Source: Madurella fahalii
Lineage: Eukaryota > Ascomycota > Sordariomycetes > Sordariales
Assembly (NCBI GenBank): GCA_029876055.1
Contig: CM056874.1
Coordinates: 992,001 to 1,056,000, forward strand
Length of the DNA: 64,000 nucleotides
Direction: 5' to 3'
In this document: positions 10,040 through 21,900 of the stretch, one piece after another
Layout: every line of letters starts with the position of its first letter
Numbering within the stretch: the first letter of the stretch is position 1
Notes under the pieces: generated by a model
The model's database searches: none
What the model was told of the DNA's origin: nothing
The model's input: the letters and a program-made list of their open reading frames with translations, nothing else
Program-made: the position numbers and the translations under genes

Positions 10040-13000
10040 TCAGTCCGTTCCTCTGAGAGTGTTATGGATATTGTCCGCGATTTCCGAAGGCTCCCGTCCG
10101 TCGAATAGTTTCCACGGCAATATGTAATCGTACCCGCTTCTCGGCTCGCTCATTCTCTTAAACAGCCGTGACATGCCCCAGTAGGCAAACAAGTTCTCTC
10201 GCTCTCCCGGTGAAAGTTGATCGTGAAGTTGGTGGCTTGTAAATTCGAGTACGTTGGCTGCAATACCCGCCGCAATGGGCGTAGCATAGGATGTCCCCGA
10301 AATGAGTACTCCCTCGCGGCCTTTGCCCTCCTTCTTTTTGACACTCGATTCAATCGATAGGCCCAAGGTGGCGAAGTTTGCTGCTCCTTCTTGTACAGTT
10401 GGGTTGGTTTTACTGGGGTTGCCCATGCCATCCGTCGAGTGCACGCAGATAACACCCCTGTGACGGCCTGGAAAGGCAATCTCTTGGTTCCCTCCCCAGT
10501 TCGCTGCGGCCGAGATGACAATTTTCTTTGAACTGCCCCTCTCAGAGTTGATGACCCTGTTGAGTGCTTTCTCGATCTTTTCGTTTTTAGTGTCTAAGCC
10601 AAGCGATAGCGAGATAATGTCTACATCCCATCGCGCCGCTGCCCAGTCGATAGCCTATGCACGGGAAAAGAGGCGGTTAGCAACTTTACAAGCTTTAGAT
10701 TTTCCAAACAAGAAACACCTACTTGAGCTATACGGTCCGTAGTCTTATGGTCAAGCTGCTTTCCAGTAGAGATCTTGGCGACAAAGATCTCAGAGGTTGG
10801 CGCAACGGTGACCAATAGCCGGGCAACATGCGTTCCATGCCCATACGTGTCGTCGCAGTCATCGGGATGCAGACTAGTCCAGTTTCTCTTCCCCCTGATC
10901 TGCTTAGCTCTTGCTCTAATGACGGGATCGTTCATATCGAGTCCGCTGTCGAGAATCGCAACCCTGATACGCCTTGCGCCCGAGGAAACTGTGGCCTGGT
11001 GAAAAGGCCCAAAGGTGCGCTTGAGGCGGCCAAGATAATCCTTTGCACTGCGTCTATTCTCTTCGCTCTCCTCCTTTTGATCGTCGTACAATGAGACCGC
11101 AGTGTTCGAGGTGTCAGTGGGCTGGAGTACCTCCTCGGCATCGACCTCTTTCGACTTGACATTTCCAGATAACGGATCTCGTAGCAATCGGCTCTGGGGC
11201 TTATGGATCCGCTCTAGTTCCATAACAATTTTCTCGTTCAACACTTTTCTCACCAGTCTTCTGGTGGCTGAGTCTTGATCAGCATGGTCTTGCGAGATAT
11301 GCAGACCAGTACCAGCAAACAGACACCCCCGCACAGCCCTCAGGTAGCCAGGGTTCTCTGTCTCTGACTCTCGTAAGTCAAGATATTTGATGAGTTCCCC
11401 AAATGCTGGTATGTTTGACTGAGGTTCGGGATCGATTTTGATACCAATCTCTTCGCCGCTGTCAATCTCCAACAGAAGCTTGGCAAAAGATAGTAACATC
11501 GGATTCCCAGCAGCCAACCCCACAGATAGGTTAAGGGCCTTTAACTCTGAGGTCTCTGACCGGAAGGAAACGAACAGATCATAACGGTTCTTGCCACTAG
11601 CCCCATTTAATGATGCCCGTTTGAGGTGAATGTGGTTCGGAGTCCAAGGGAGTTCAAAGTCCTCGTCAAAGAAGTCGACTAGACATTTTGAGAGTACAAG
11701 GGCCATTTCAACCTTTTCGTGGTACCTGACTTTCCCTTTTGCCGTGTTATCGAAGACATCTCGGGGCCTTATGGGAGTAAAGGCTTGTCGCTTCAAACAC
11801 TCGCTCAGTGATTCTCCATCAAAGTTATCCGACTCCAGCTGGTCGGCCTGCGCTTCCTCTGTAATGTCGAACAGGCCATTGGGTCCTACATGAAGATGAA
11901 GCCTGCGTCTTTTCTCGATGGCGCGTCGAATTGATTCACAGAGGGTCTTCTTACTCGTGAAGGTCTGAACTCCGCAACTACATTGGAAATCTGTCAGCGC
12001 GGCTTGGACTCATAAACAGAGATTATACTCACTCAATAGATTCGCATTGCGCTTCATGCCAAAACAATGGGCTATTGGGACAACAGGATACAAACATATC
12101 CAACGAAGACTTGGGCGGACCAGCATAAAGTTCCTCCGAGACTCTGAGTCGGAGCTCGTGGGTCCTTTGATGTGCGCAGTCAAGTCGATGGAACTGGTCG
12201 AACATCTTGCTGACCATTAAACTTGCCCTCTTGTCAATCTCATAGGCTTCTTTCCCTTCCAGCGCTAAGCCTATCGGTTGTTGCGGTTGTTCTGGCACGT
12301 TCCGTCCGAAAGTTAAATCAGTCAACAGTTGCTCTGAAATCTGTTTCCACTTTTTCACGCAGTTCCGAGTGGCAACTCCTATCTCATCTGCCGGGAGCTG
12401 GAAAAGGGCGGTACTTGGATTGGTAATCAGTGTAAACTTGGAAGACTTGTCGGCGGATTCGAGGAAGCCGAGAAGAGAGTTCAGATTGTGGAATTTGAGC
12501 TCACTTAAAACTTGATTTTGGTCTCCTCGAATCAGTCTTTCCGGGCGAACAAGGGAGTTCAGGGCAGCTAGAAGTTCGAGTGCTGCTACATCCATTTCCT
12601 TGAAGGCCTTGAATGGAAGTGGATCGGCAAAACGCTCCGAAGTGAGCACCTGAAAGAGATCATATTCGAAGAATTCAGTATCGTTTTCGAGCTTGCTTGG
12701 TCGGCGCTTCAAGTCTGTGCCAGGTGTCGGTAGGCAAATGCGACCCGAGCAGCGGGATTTCACTTCTTCAAGTCCTCTCCACCCTAACGAAGCCGTGGGC
12801 AGAAGATCGGCGGCAATCTCTTGGGATATTCGGGCTCCGGCGACTTTGGTAGAAACTTCTTCTGGAGTAATTGTAGTAGCCGGAGTAGCTTCCGCAACGG
12901 CTTTGAGATGGTCGCCCTTTGGGATTGGTGACGAGCTCCGAGGAGTTGAAAATCCCTTCACCTTTGTGACGACTAGAGACATGAAAGTTGTAACTCCTTG

Positions 13001-13069
13001 GGGGACATGAGAGAGGAATGATCGCATCCGCGCCCTTCGAAGGCCGGATTGACTTTTGATGATTGGCAT
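10040..13069 (-). CDS. Subtilisin-like (S8) protease with N-terminal DUF7580-type region
   Basis: Three exons: 13069-12033, 11977-10723, 10654-10040; introns of 55 and 68 bp with GTGAGT/GTAGGT donors and TAG acceptors. Joined frame: 968 residues. Residues 1 to about 640 are a helical region with features of DUF7580 (the PWTPNHI block, LLEIDSG, and YLRAVRGCLFAG). The C-terminal S8 domain has the full catalytic triad: Asp in AILDSG (about 689), His in GHGTHVA (about 726), Ser in GTSYATP (about 886). The oxyanion-hole Asn is in AAANWGG. No signal peptide or pro-domain, so it is probably cytosolic. In fungi this architecture is linked to non-self recognition; HET-Q2 of Podospora is an S8 protease that activates the gasdermin HET-Q1. 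The gasdermin-like gene lies directly downstream, which makes it the likely substrate. Confidence 0.88.
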
Positions 13070-14883
13070 GTTTAGCAGGATTGCAGTGGTCAGTGGAGTA
13101 GGTAGGTATGCTGTAATAATAACAGGTTCAGTGATCCCTCCAAGTATCTAGATAGTTTCGAATTTCGATGGTGACTGCAAAGCGAGAAAAAGAGATGATC
13201 TGGAAGGCATTAGGCCAAAACGGAGAGAGCGCGAATTTCCCCCCGCACCTTCCCCTACCACTCATTGGCTGAGGCAATGCGATGTGGCTCTTAGTTTGTG
13301 GCTAGCTAGTCACCCAATCGTGAGCGAGCCTAACGGCCGAACGAGACCGCATCCGCAGACAGTAACAGGGTATTGGCGTTCCATATGCCGCCTTGACGTA
13401 GAAGTATTTCATGACGGGCATCTGATAGGGGTGCACCCCCCACCACCCCACCCGACCCGCAACAACTCTTTACTCAACTACTCAGCCATCTACTGTCAGA
13501 TAGGATGCTGTCAAAAGAAGGGAGCTGAACTGGCGTAGCCAGTTCAGCTGGTGTGGACCAAAGTTGCCACACACCTCGCCCCCCACCACAACTATAATAG
13601 GGGTTCTCTGGCTCCGCCAGAGAGCACAACACACAAGCAATATAATCACTTTGAACCCATTCAATCCAAGGCGCCATGCTTCTGACAATATCCTGCAGAG
13701 CTGAAGTACACCAAAACAGGGACTAGTCCCCACTGGCCATCAGGAGACTTGGCGTCATGTGCAGGAACCACCCACATTCTCTCCTCCACCTTGACAATGT
13801 ATGGAGCCGATCCTAGTTTCTGGACTGGTGTATATCACATACTTTTTAAGGGCCCTAGAACTGGACCCCTGTTCTGAATTGAGCATACCGTCGATAAGAG
13901 CACAGACAGGCAACGTTGCTGTTGTCGTCAGCGACTCCATTCGTACAGCATCCTTCTAGGTATAGCATAGCATAGCAATGCTATGGGTTGAAATTACTGT
14001 GATTGGATCGTTTTGGCTTGTTTTGAATTTCTTAGTAAGGCTTAGGTTGCTCAGCTTTGACAATAGGGCTTCCGGTCCGAGTCACGTACACACCCAGTAC
14101 GCGTGTACGTAATTGGAATTGTTGCCTGGGGCGCTATCCTTACAGATTACTCGTCGTTTGCTTTCCATCGATAGGAAAGTTTAGCCGGGGGGACTGAAAA
14201 GGGGCCTCTGAGGCTGTGCGGCGGCGGTGTACCGGATCACCCCAGCTCACCCTAGCTCAGGATTGCGAACGAAAAAGGAAATTTCGTGTGCCCAGATTCG
14301 TCGCAGACAACCAGGCTGTTTTTGGAAGCAGTTGTACACCAGTGTAGGAACAAGGTCCGGGGTTTGACGGGCTAATTAGCGCTGACAGCCAAGCCGCCAA
14401 AGCCAGGAGAAGTTTACTACACCACAGTACCTGATCTAGAGGTTGTTTAGCTGCCAATCTTGGGATTTTATTGTCCCAGCTTCCCTTGTGTGGGTTCCAG
14501 GTATGAGCGGTGGCGATCGAATGCCGCGCCCCTGAAAATCACCCCGGAACCTTTTGTTGGACAACATTGCTCCCAAGTACCTAATAAGTGTAATACAGTA
14601 CCACCCCTCTGTATATATCTCGTCCCGGATATGCTGCCCGTAAGAGCAAGGAGCAGCGGGCTGACGTGATCCTCTCCCGGCAGGTGTGGGGTGTCAAACG
14701 AGTGGTTATCCACCAAAGGACGCCAAACGGGTGCTCGGGAAATGGCGTACCGCATGTGCTGTCCTACTGTGATCCGCCCAAATAGGTTGCAGGTATTGTA
14801 CCGTTGCTTTGCCATTTACTTTCCACCCCCCCCTCCCCCCGCCTGTCTACTCCATAACTAATTATCCTCAGGATTTTGGAACT
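13070..14883. other. Intergenic region between protease and FAD oxidoreductase
   Basis: Contains the upstream region of the minus-strand protease and, at its right end, a polypyrimidine tract with CTAATTATCCTCAG just before ATG 14884, which looks like the 3' end of a 5' UTR intron of the next gene. A cluster of hairpins sits at 13523-13623 (separate entry). No gene seen. Confidence 0.5.
13523..13623. repeat. Three consecutive short hairpins
   Basis: AGCTGAACTGGC / GCCAGTTCAGCT is a perfect 12 bp inverted repeat with a 3-nt loop (13523-13549). GTGTGG/CCACAC follows (13551-13572). TCTCTGGC/GCCAGAGA is a third, also with a 3-nt loop (13605-13623). Three hairpins in 100 bp is unlikely by chance in otherwise featureless DNA. 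It may be the relic of a small foldback element or a structured RNA. Confidence 0.6.
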
Positions 14884-16415
14884 ATGACCGCTCTCGGCCC
14901 TAAAACTGTTCCTACCCAAGCCGAGTGTCTCGCTGCTGTCGGCTTGCAGTCACAAATCCTCGTCCAAGGTGACGCCGACTATGATGCTCGCCAAGATTCG
15001 TATTGGTCCAACAGCGCGAAGATCCGGCCTGCCGCCATCGTCCTGGCGCGTTCAGCTGACGAGGTCGCCACAATTCTGAAGGCCCTGGTGGCCGCTAAGC
15101 AGCCCTTTGCTGTGCGCTCCGGTGGCCACACCAACTGGGCCGGCTCCAACAACATCGAGGGAGGCGTCACTATTGATCTGAGCTTACTGAATAGCATCGT
15201 CTACGATGCAGCCTCTGAGACAGCCAGCATCGGGCCTAGTTGCCGCTGGAGAGAGGTCTATGCCGAGCTGCATAAGCACGGCCGTGCCGTTGCTGGCGGC
15301 CGCGAGGGCAACGTCGGTGTCGCCGGCCTTCTGCTGGGTGGTGGCAACACCTTCTTCACGGCCCGCCGGGGTTTTGCTTGCGACAACGTTGTTGCCTACG
15401 AGGTGGTGCTCGCCGACGGCCACATTGTCAACGTCGACAAGGACAACCACCCGGACCTTTTCCGGGCACTGAAGGGAGGCTCCAACAATTTCGGCATTGT
15501 AACCAAGTTCATCATGACGGCTATTCCTTGCGACAAAGTCTGGGGAGGCATGGCGATTTTGCCGAAGCAGGTCTTCCCGGCGGCCATCGAAGCCGTCACC
15601 TCCTTCACTGAAAATGTCGCCAACGACCCCGACAGCAACCTCGTCGCCATGTTCATCCACTTGCCCGACTTCAAGGACGTCGTCGTTGCTGCCTTCTACG
15701 CCAACATCGCTGGCGTCGAGAAGCCGCCCGCCTACGACAAGTGGCTGGCGCTGCCTGAGATCCTCCACACGGTCAAGATGACATCTATCAAGGACATGGC
15801 CTTCGAGTACAACGTCCCCGCGCAGCTCCAGTAAGTCCCACACCTTCATCACCAATTCCAACGCAGCGATAGAGACACCCAACTCACCCCTACCTTCCTT
15901 CCAGCGACATATGGTTCACGCTCTCGTTCAGGAACGACGCGCGCACCCTCGCCAGGGCCGCGGCGCTGCACGACCAGCTCGTCGCCGACCTGGCGGCGTT
16001 CATCCCGGAGCGGGACTTCGTCACGCAGTGCCTGTTCCAGCCGCTGCCCGCCCTGTACGGGCGACACAGCCTGCGCGCGGGCGGCAACGTCTTGGGCGTC
16101 GAGCGGCAGGCGCACGACGGCGTCCTGTTCCTCGCCACCGCCATGCTGCGCACCCCGGAGCAGGAGGCCTTTGCCTACCCGCGCGTCAAGGCCTGGGTGG
16201 ACGGGGTGCGCGAGTTCGCCGAGGCGCTGGACGGCGGCGGCGGGATGCTCGAGTGGCGCTACCTGAACTACGCGGACAAGAGCCAGGATCCGTTGGCGAG
16301 CTACGGGGAGGCGAATCTGAAGCTGCTGAGGGAAGTCGCGGGGAGGTATGATCCTGACGGTGTGTTTCAGCAGTTGTGTCCGGGGGGGTTCAAGGTCTCG
16401 CAGGTGGGGGCTTGA
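14884..16415 (+). CDS. FAD-linked oxidoreductase (berberine bridge enzyme-like)
   Basis: Two exons, 14884-15830 and 15905-16415 (donor GTAAGT, acceptor CCAG), joining to 485 residues. The PCMH-type FAD domain has PFAVRSGGHTNWAGS, whose His is the usual site of covalent 8-alpha-histidyl-FAD attachment. GVAGLLLGGG and FRALKGGSNNFGIVTKF follow. The C-terminal BBE segment is clear: WRYLNYADKSQDP, then a YDPDGVFQ-like end. These flavoenzymes oxidise secondary metabolites, sugars or alcohols with O2. No signal peptide is evident from ATG 14884. No biosynthetic core gene lies nearby, so the substrate cannot be guessed. The frame is open to a TTG at 14809, but that is not a plausible start. Confidence 0.88.
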
Positions 16416-17244
16416 AGAGCGAGCAGCGGGTTTGGTGCGGAGGGTTGATGCCTACGTTGCCTTGGTGAATGATTATTGGCTGCCAGCAGAGCGACCAGTG
16501 TCGAGCAAGCCTACGTGTTAGAAAGGACATTATAGATCTCTTGGCTGCTACTCCATCGCTTGCGAGTGTCCGGTTCAACCCAACGGATGCTCTTGAGTTT
16601 TTAAATGTCGAAGTCGCGTTTTCCATCGGTTTGTTGTTAAAAGAGCCTAGCGCGATAGGAGGCAAATGTGGGCTATGACCACACGGGGAGAAATGACAGT
16701 TGCGAATAGCTCCGAAAACAAGCTGAGAAGGGCAGGACTGCGCCTGCCTTGTCCGGACCGTTTCTGAGGGTGCCATCCTGGGTAAAAGAAGTCACCAACG
16801 CTGATGGTTCCGACGCAGGAGTGCCAAATTTACGGAACCCATTCGTATACTCAAAGAATGCCATTTGCCACTTCCTCCGGCAGCAGGCAGGGAGCGGGGA
16901 GTCACCCCTCTCAAGAACGGGACAAATCATCAAAATTGCGAGTAAACTCCGTCCCCGTGAGCTAATTACTATTTTCGAGTATCACCAGAACCTCCATTCT
17001 GTTTCCACCCTTGGAGAAGGTTGAGCCGCGTGCCGATCACACACGTGGCATTTAGCCCGTGGCTAGCCAGTGTCAAGCAGAATACTTATTGTTGGTACGG
17101 CTTTGCCCGAGAACGGAGGGTTGGACATTTATACCTAAAGCGGAGTTGCCTCGGTCCTTTTGGAAGATCTCGTAGAGATAAGGCAGTGTACATCGCATGG
17201 TTCATGTAGGAAAGCAACACCCGAGCCACCAGTTTCCAGTGCCT
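16416..17244. other. Intergenic, nothing recognised
   Basis: Follows the FAD gene (its 3' UTR is presumably at the left). No domain-bearing frame on either strand. Confidence 0.5.
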
Positions 17245-18173
17245 CCGTCACGCTGCGGACTCCAAGAAACGAAGGGCATCCTCGGCCGCCTTGCCCGCCC
17301 CGTTAGCCCAGCCGAGCAGAATACCAGCAAACATATCATGCGGCGCGTTCGGGGTCTCCACGCGCCCAGCCGTCCTCCCCCCTGCCACCCATGGCGCCGC
17401 ACTTCCACGAAACGCAAGATGCCGTCCCGCAGCAGCTTGGCGCCGCACACGCTCACCCAGATGGGCGCCTGTGTAACGATGGCCTGCCTGACCTGTGAAA
17501 TGTGGGAGTCCTCGTAGGCGCTTGTGTCTGGCTGGTTGCCGTCGACTCGCGGGGCCACAAGCGCCCGGCGGCCCCATTCCAGCAACTCGGGCAGGAGTAG
17601 GTTCACGCACTCGAGCGGTCGCCGAGCGTAAGCATCGGGCCACCAGCGTCAGGTTGACTCAAGGACTCCAGAGCAGCGCCCCGGTGGGTTCGGGCAGGAT
17701 CCTGTGCGGGGACCCAACGATCGGCCGGGCGTCAATGTCCCGGAGTAGCCCAGGGCTAGGTGGCCGCCTGCAGAGTCGCTGGAGAAGACAATTTCCTGAG
17801 GCGGGACGTGCAAGCGGAAGAGGAGGTGCGCGTGGGCGGTGATGGCGTCTTGCAAAGCGGCCGGGAAGTAACCATGCGGGTGGGGTACGGAGGACAGGCG
17901 GTACTGGGGACAGAACACGACGCTGCCGGGCGATGTTTTTAGCAAGAGCGAGGCGCCAGGTCTGATGTCGGCGTCGTGGTAGTCGAGTAGGACATATGCT
18001 CCGTTGTGGAAGTGTCTTTTGCAACACCTTGGTGGAGGGGTTGGGACGGCGGTGCGGCAGAGTCGCCCGGTTGGAAGGGTGGCAGGACTGCCCAAGTCTT
18101 TGGCCTTGCCCTGCGCGGATTTGTAATATGTCGTAGAAGATTTGCGGTTCCTGATTTCTGCACAAAACTTCAC
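17245..18173 (-). pseudogene. Frameshifted alpha/beta-hydrolase (esterase/lipase) pseudogene
   Basis: Pieces of an alpha/beta-hydrolase_3 enzyme appear in order on the minus strand but in different frames. First comes the segment with VFCPQYRLSS and FPAALQDAI. The nucleophile elbow is SSDSAGGHLAL (normally GDSAGG). Next come ILPEPTGALLWSP, APIWVSVCGAKLLRDGI (acid-loop region) and finally PNAPHDMFAGILLGW with the catalytic His. At least two frame changes and the replacement of the first Gly at the elbow show the gene is dead. The oxyanion HGG motif near the start is also altered (FHNGAYV). No mobile element marks the breakpoints; loss by point indels seems likely. Confidence 0.75.
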
Positions 18174-18967
18174 ATCAGCCCCTCTCGAAAGCCTGTCACG
18201 TTAATTTAGGTAGGCACCGAGTATGTGACTGTAGACGCTTCCCACAGTCGATGCTCATTAACGCCTGTTTGGTGCCTCCAACGGCGCCGTTACCGCCTTT
18301 CGATGTTTGCGGCGGGGCGGTGTGATTTGAGGTTCGCAGCATTTCAGTCTGACGAATTGACCTCAATGCTTGTGGCTCATCGGGCATCTGCACGCGCCGC
18401 GTCTGTTGTAGAATGTGCGGCCAGTTAACTTCAGACAGTGTGATATTGAACTCGCTGACTCGAAGCTCAGAAGAATGTAAATATAGGATGTGGCGATTTA
18501 CGTGTGCTGAAACCGGGAACAGAGGTAAGGTAGTTTGTGGTTAGGAGAGGAAGATACGAGACAATCACATGTTAGAAGCTGGGAAGGCGGGGAAGGATTA
18601 TGGTTGTTTAGGGTATATAGATAAGTTTTAGGTTGCAGGTTTCCAACAGGAACCACTACAGCGCATCGAGCACCTCTCTGTGGTGTAGTGGTTCCGGGAG
18701 GTGCGGCTTCCGATAACCTCTGGTTGAGCAAAGACGTTCCCAGACTGTCGCCGGGGGCACCTCCCATTCTTTTTCGGAGACCGCTGGTTCGACCCAAAGA
18801 TGAAGCAGCGTTTCAGATTCTTTTTTTCTTTTTTTTTTTTTAAAAAAAAAAAAAAAACCTACTTATCGCATTCATCCTTCCCCATCTCAGACCCTCAGTT
18901 ACAACAATGATGACAAGTGTCAGAAAAGGGTAAGCCGATAATTAAGTGCCTGATCATTACTGCCATC
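18174..18967. other. Intergenic region downstream of the RdRP-helicase gene
   Basis: Holds the 3' flank of the minus-strand RdRP-helicase gene and the SINE-like segment listed separately. No protein gene seen. Confidence 0.5.
18660..18857 (+). repeat. Candidate tRNA-derived SINE or pol III relic
   Basis: TGGTGTAGTGG (18681-18691) fits an internal pol III A box, and GGTTCGACCC (18786-18795) fits a B box. An oligo-T run (pol III terminator-like) follows at 18821-18841, then A16 (18842-18857). The spacing of about 105 bp is too long for an ordinary tRNA, and the B-box flanks do not pair as a T stem, so it is not a functional tRNA. A perfect 9 bp inverted repeat (GGGAGGTGC 18696-18704 / GCACCTCCC 18757-18765) lies between the boxes. 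Confidence 0.35.
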
Positions 18968-21900
18968 TCATCCTGCTTTGTTGCCGGTGCTTACATCCTC
19001 CAATTCTATCTCTACCCTGACTAACCCCCCGACCAATCTCCTCCACATCCCCTTACTCTCCCCATCCACATCGTCAGGCCCCTTCGGACTAGCCCCATGC
19101 CCAGTCCCCGTCAGCGTCTCCCGATTCCCAATCACCACCACCCCGGCCCTCGCCCTCGTCAGCGCAACATTCATCCTCCTCATGTCCTTCAAGAACCCAA
19201 TCTCCCTGCTCTCATTGCACCGCACCGTGACCAGGACCACAATATCCGCCTCGCGGCCCTGGAACCCGTCAATGCTCGACACCTCCACCCTGCCTCCCAG
19301 CGCGGAGAGGAGGCGCTTGAGGAGCTCAGCCTGGCGGGCGTAGGGCGTCAAGACGGCTATGGATTGGGGCTCGGCGGTCGCGCCGATTTCTCCTCCCTGG
19401 GAAGGGCCAACCGCAGCCGCAGCCGCAGGCGTGCAGAGTAGCTGGCAGATGCGCACGCAGAGGTCGGCCTGGCCCTTGTTGGTCTTGGACTTGCCGCCGA
19501 GCTCTTCGCGGGCCAGGCACTCGACGAAGACCATTCTCGCGCGGTCGCTGGTGCGAGGCTGTGCGGGGCCGTCCTGCTCGGGGCCCGGTGGCCAAGGAAA
19601 TACGGAGCGGAAGAGGGGTCGGGCGGCGCGCGGGATGCCGGTGCGCAGCTTGCCGTCGTAGAACTCGGCCGAGCTGAAGGCGCAGATGGCCGGGTGCATC
19701 CGGTATTGCGTGTCTAGCATCAGCCTTGCCACCGGGGACGCGGGGTCGGTGTGGAGGGCTTCGCGTGCCCCTTCGGCTGCTGCCTCTGCGAATAGCCGTT
19801 CAAATAGTGACTTGTCAAACTCCATTACGAGTGAGTTCTGGTGCACGGTCGGCCGGAGCTGGACGTGGTCGCCTACGAGGATGGCTTTCTCGCAGCCTTT
19901 GACGAGCGGGACCAGCGATGCTGGCTCGGTTTGTTGGGATGCCTCGTCGACTATGACCGTGTCAAAGATCTGGGAGCGCAGGAGGCCCAGACCGGCGCCG
20001 ATGCACGTCGTGAAGATGATGCGGCAGTTTTGGACCTGCTTTTTGGCCTGCTCCAGTGCCAGGCGGTTGGTGTAGATCTCCTGGCCCGCCATGGCATCGC
20101 AGGTGTACTTTCTCAGGTCTTCGGCGACTTTCCTGACCTCGGTTGAGACACGCAAAGGCGCAAGATGCTTGTTCTGGGCGATGGCAGTTGGGCTGAGACT
20201 GGCAATGTACCTGCGCATGACGTTATCGACGGCGTTGTGTGTGGGCGCGGTCACTAGGATCCTCGCCTCACTGAAGGTGGCTTGCAGAGCGCGAATCATC
20301 TGAACGATTGTCTCTGTCTTGCCCGTCCCAGGCGGACCCCAAAGACATGTTAGATCCGACTTCAGTGCGGCTCGAACTGCCGCGTTTTGGCTGGGATTCA
20401 AATTTTCCCTATCCGGGAATTCTGGCAGGAGATGTCTGGTACTCTCGGCATCCGAGGGAAGGGATCTTGAAACGCCGCCTAGCAATATATGGTTTGCTAC
20501 TCCACAACAATCGTCGAAGTGAACGGCAAAATCACGGACAGCCTCGAACATGGTCTTGGTGGTGGAAAAAGGACTGCAATACTCGAGCTTCCACGAGCAG
20601 CGGTCGTAGAACGGAGGAAGCGGATGGAAGCATTGGAACCGAGCGAGGCCTTGCTCAGAGTGTATGACAAGGGCATCAATCGAGGACATCCTAGCCAACG
20701 GCGAGTTGGCTGGGGGGGCCGCCGGGGTTAATCGCACATGGGCTGAGTTCTCAGGGGTGCCGCCAGTTGAGTCGATCCTGAATACAATCTCGACAACTTG
20801 GCATCCATCGCGTTCTTCAGGTCGTAACTTCAATTTCAGTAGATCTTTCCTTGCCTTGGACTGTTCAGATGCTTCACCGATATGGTCTAACGCAATGGCA
20901 GTCATGTTTCGGACGAAATGGCGGACCAGCGCCGGTCGGCCCGAGAGTAGGCGGGTGCTCTCGCGTTCCAGACACTCGAGAAGCACATCCATCGCCACCT
21001 CTGGCCAGCGAATCGTCAAAGATACCAGTTCGACCAAATCGGCAAAACCGTTCAATGTTAGATTGCGAACGCGGGACAGGAATGACTGCAATGGGGAGAC
21101 CACCAGCTCTCGAGCGTCGTTTGCAGAGAGAACATATGCACGTAGGATTTCCGCCGCATGGACTTCCAATTTAGTCCGTAGAGTATCTGAGTACTCATCG
21201 GTCGATTCTAAGGGTGTCATCCGGCCGAAGCTGATAGCCAGGAACGGCGCAGCCTTGAGGAAGCTTAGCATCGCTTGCAGCAGCGCCTCAGGCTGTATGT
21301 TGCTTAGGGTCCTGTTGCCCATTGCGGAGAGCAGATAGTCGAAGCTTCGCAGCAGCAGGTGGGATTGGTCTCTATCCAACAGCCAGATGAAGACTTCCTG
21401 GAATTGCGTGGGCGAAGTCAGCGCTTTGAATGCCGCGAGATTCTGGCGGCGCACGATCTCAACAAAAAAGTCGGGTTCCGCATCCCAGTCGACATCCTTT
21501 ATGCTCGGGATCGTGTATTCTTCGGCCTCCTGACCAAAAAGGGGTAGGGTCGTTTCGGTGTCAACGTGTTGCAGCCAGAGATCAAGGTTACGCATGGACC
21601 TGACATCTCTGTTGCTTATAATATAAATCTCCTATGAAGGAGTTAGATTAGGTGTAAACTCCTTTATGGGTGAACTAAACGCACCGCGGCAGAAAGCCCG
21701 TTCCTGTTCACACGGCCGACATGTCTTTGGAGGCCCCTACTAAACTTGTCAACCGCGATGCTGACACGAAAGTCATAGTTGGCTCCGCTTTCGATTGTCG
21801 CCTGGCGCTGCCGCCGACGATCGCCAACGTTCTCCGTGTTACGATAAGAGCTATCGTCGGATGGACCTCGTGCAATGTATATCCATGTGTTCGCTCGTTG

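Noticed and set aside
10040..10444. Treating the C-terminal piece with GTSYATP as a separate small protease
   Set aside because: Consensus splice sites join it in frame to the Asp/His half, and neither half has the full triad alone.
15184..15882. 232-codon open frame antisense to the FAD oxidoreductase
   Set aside because: It is a shadow produced by high GC codon usage of the real gene; no domain of its own.
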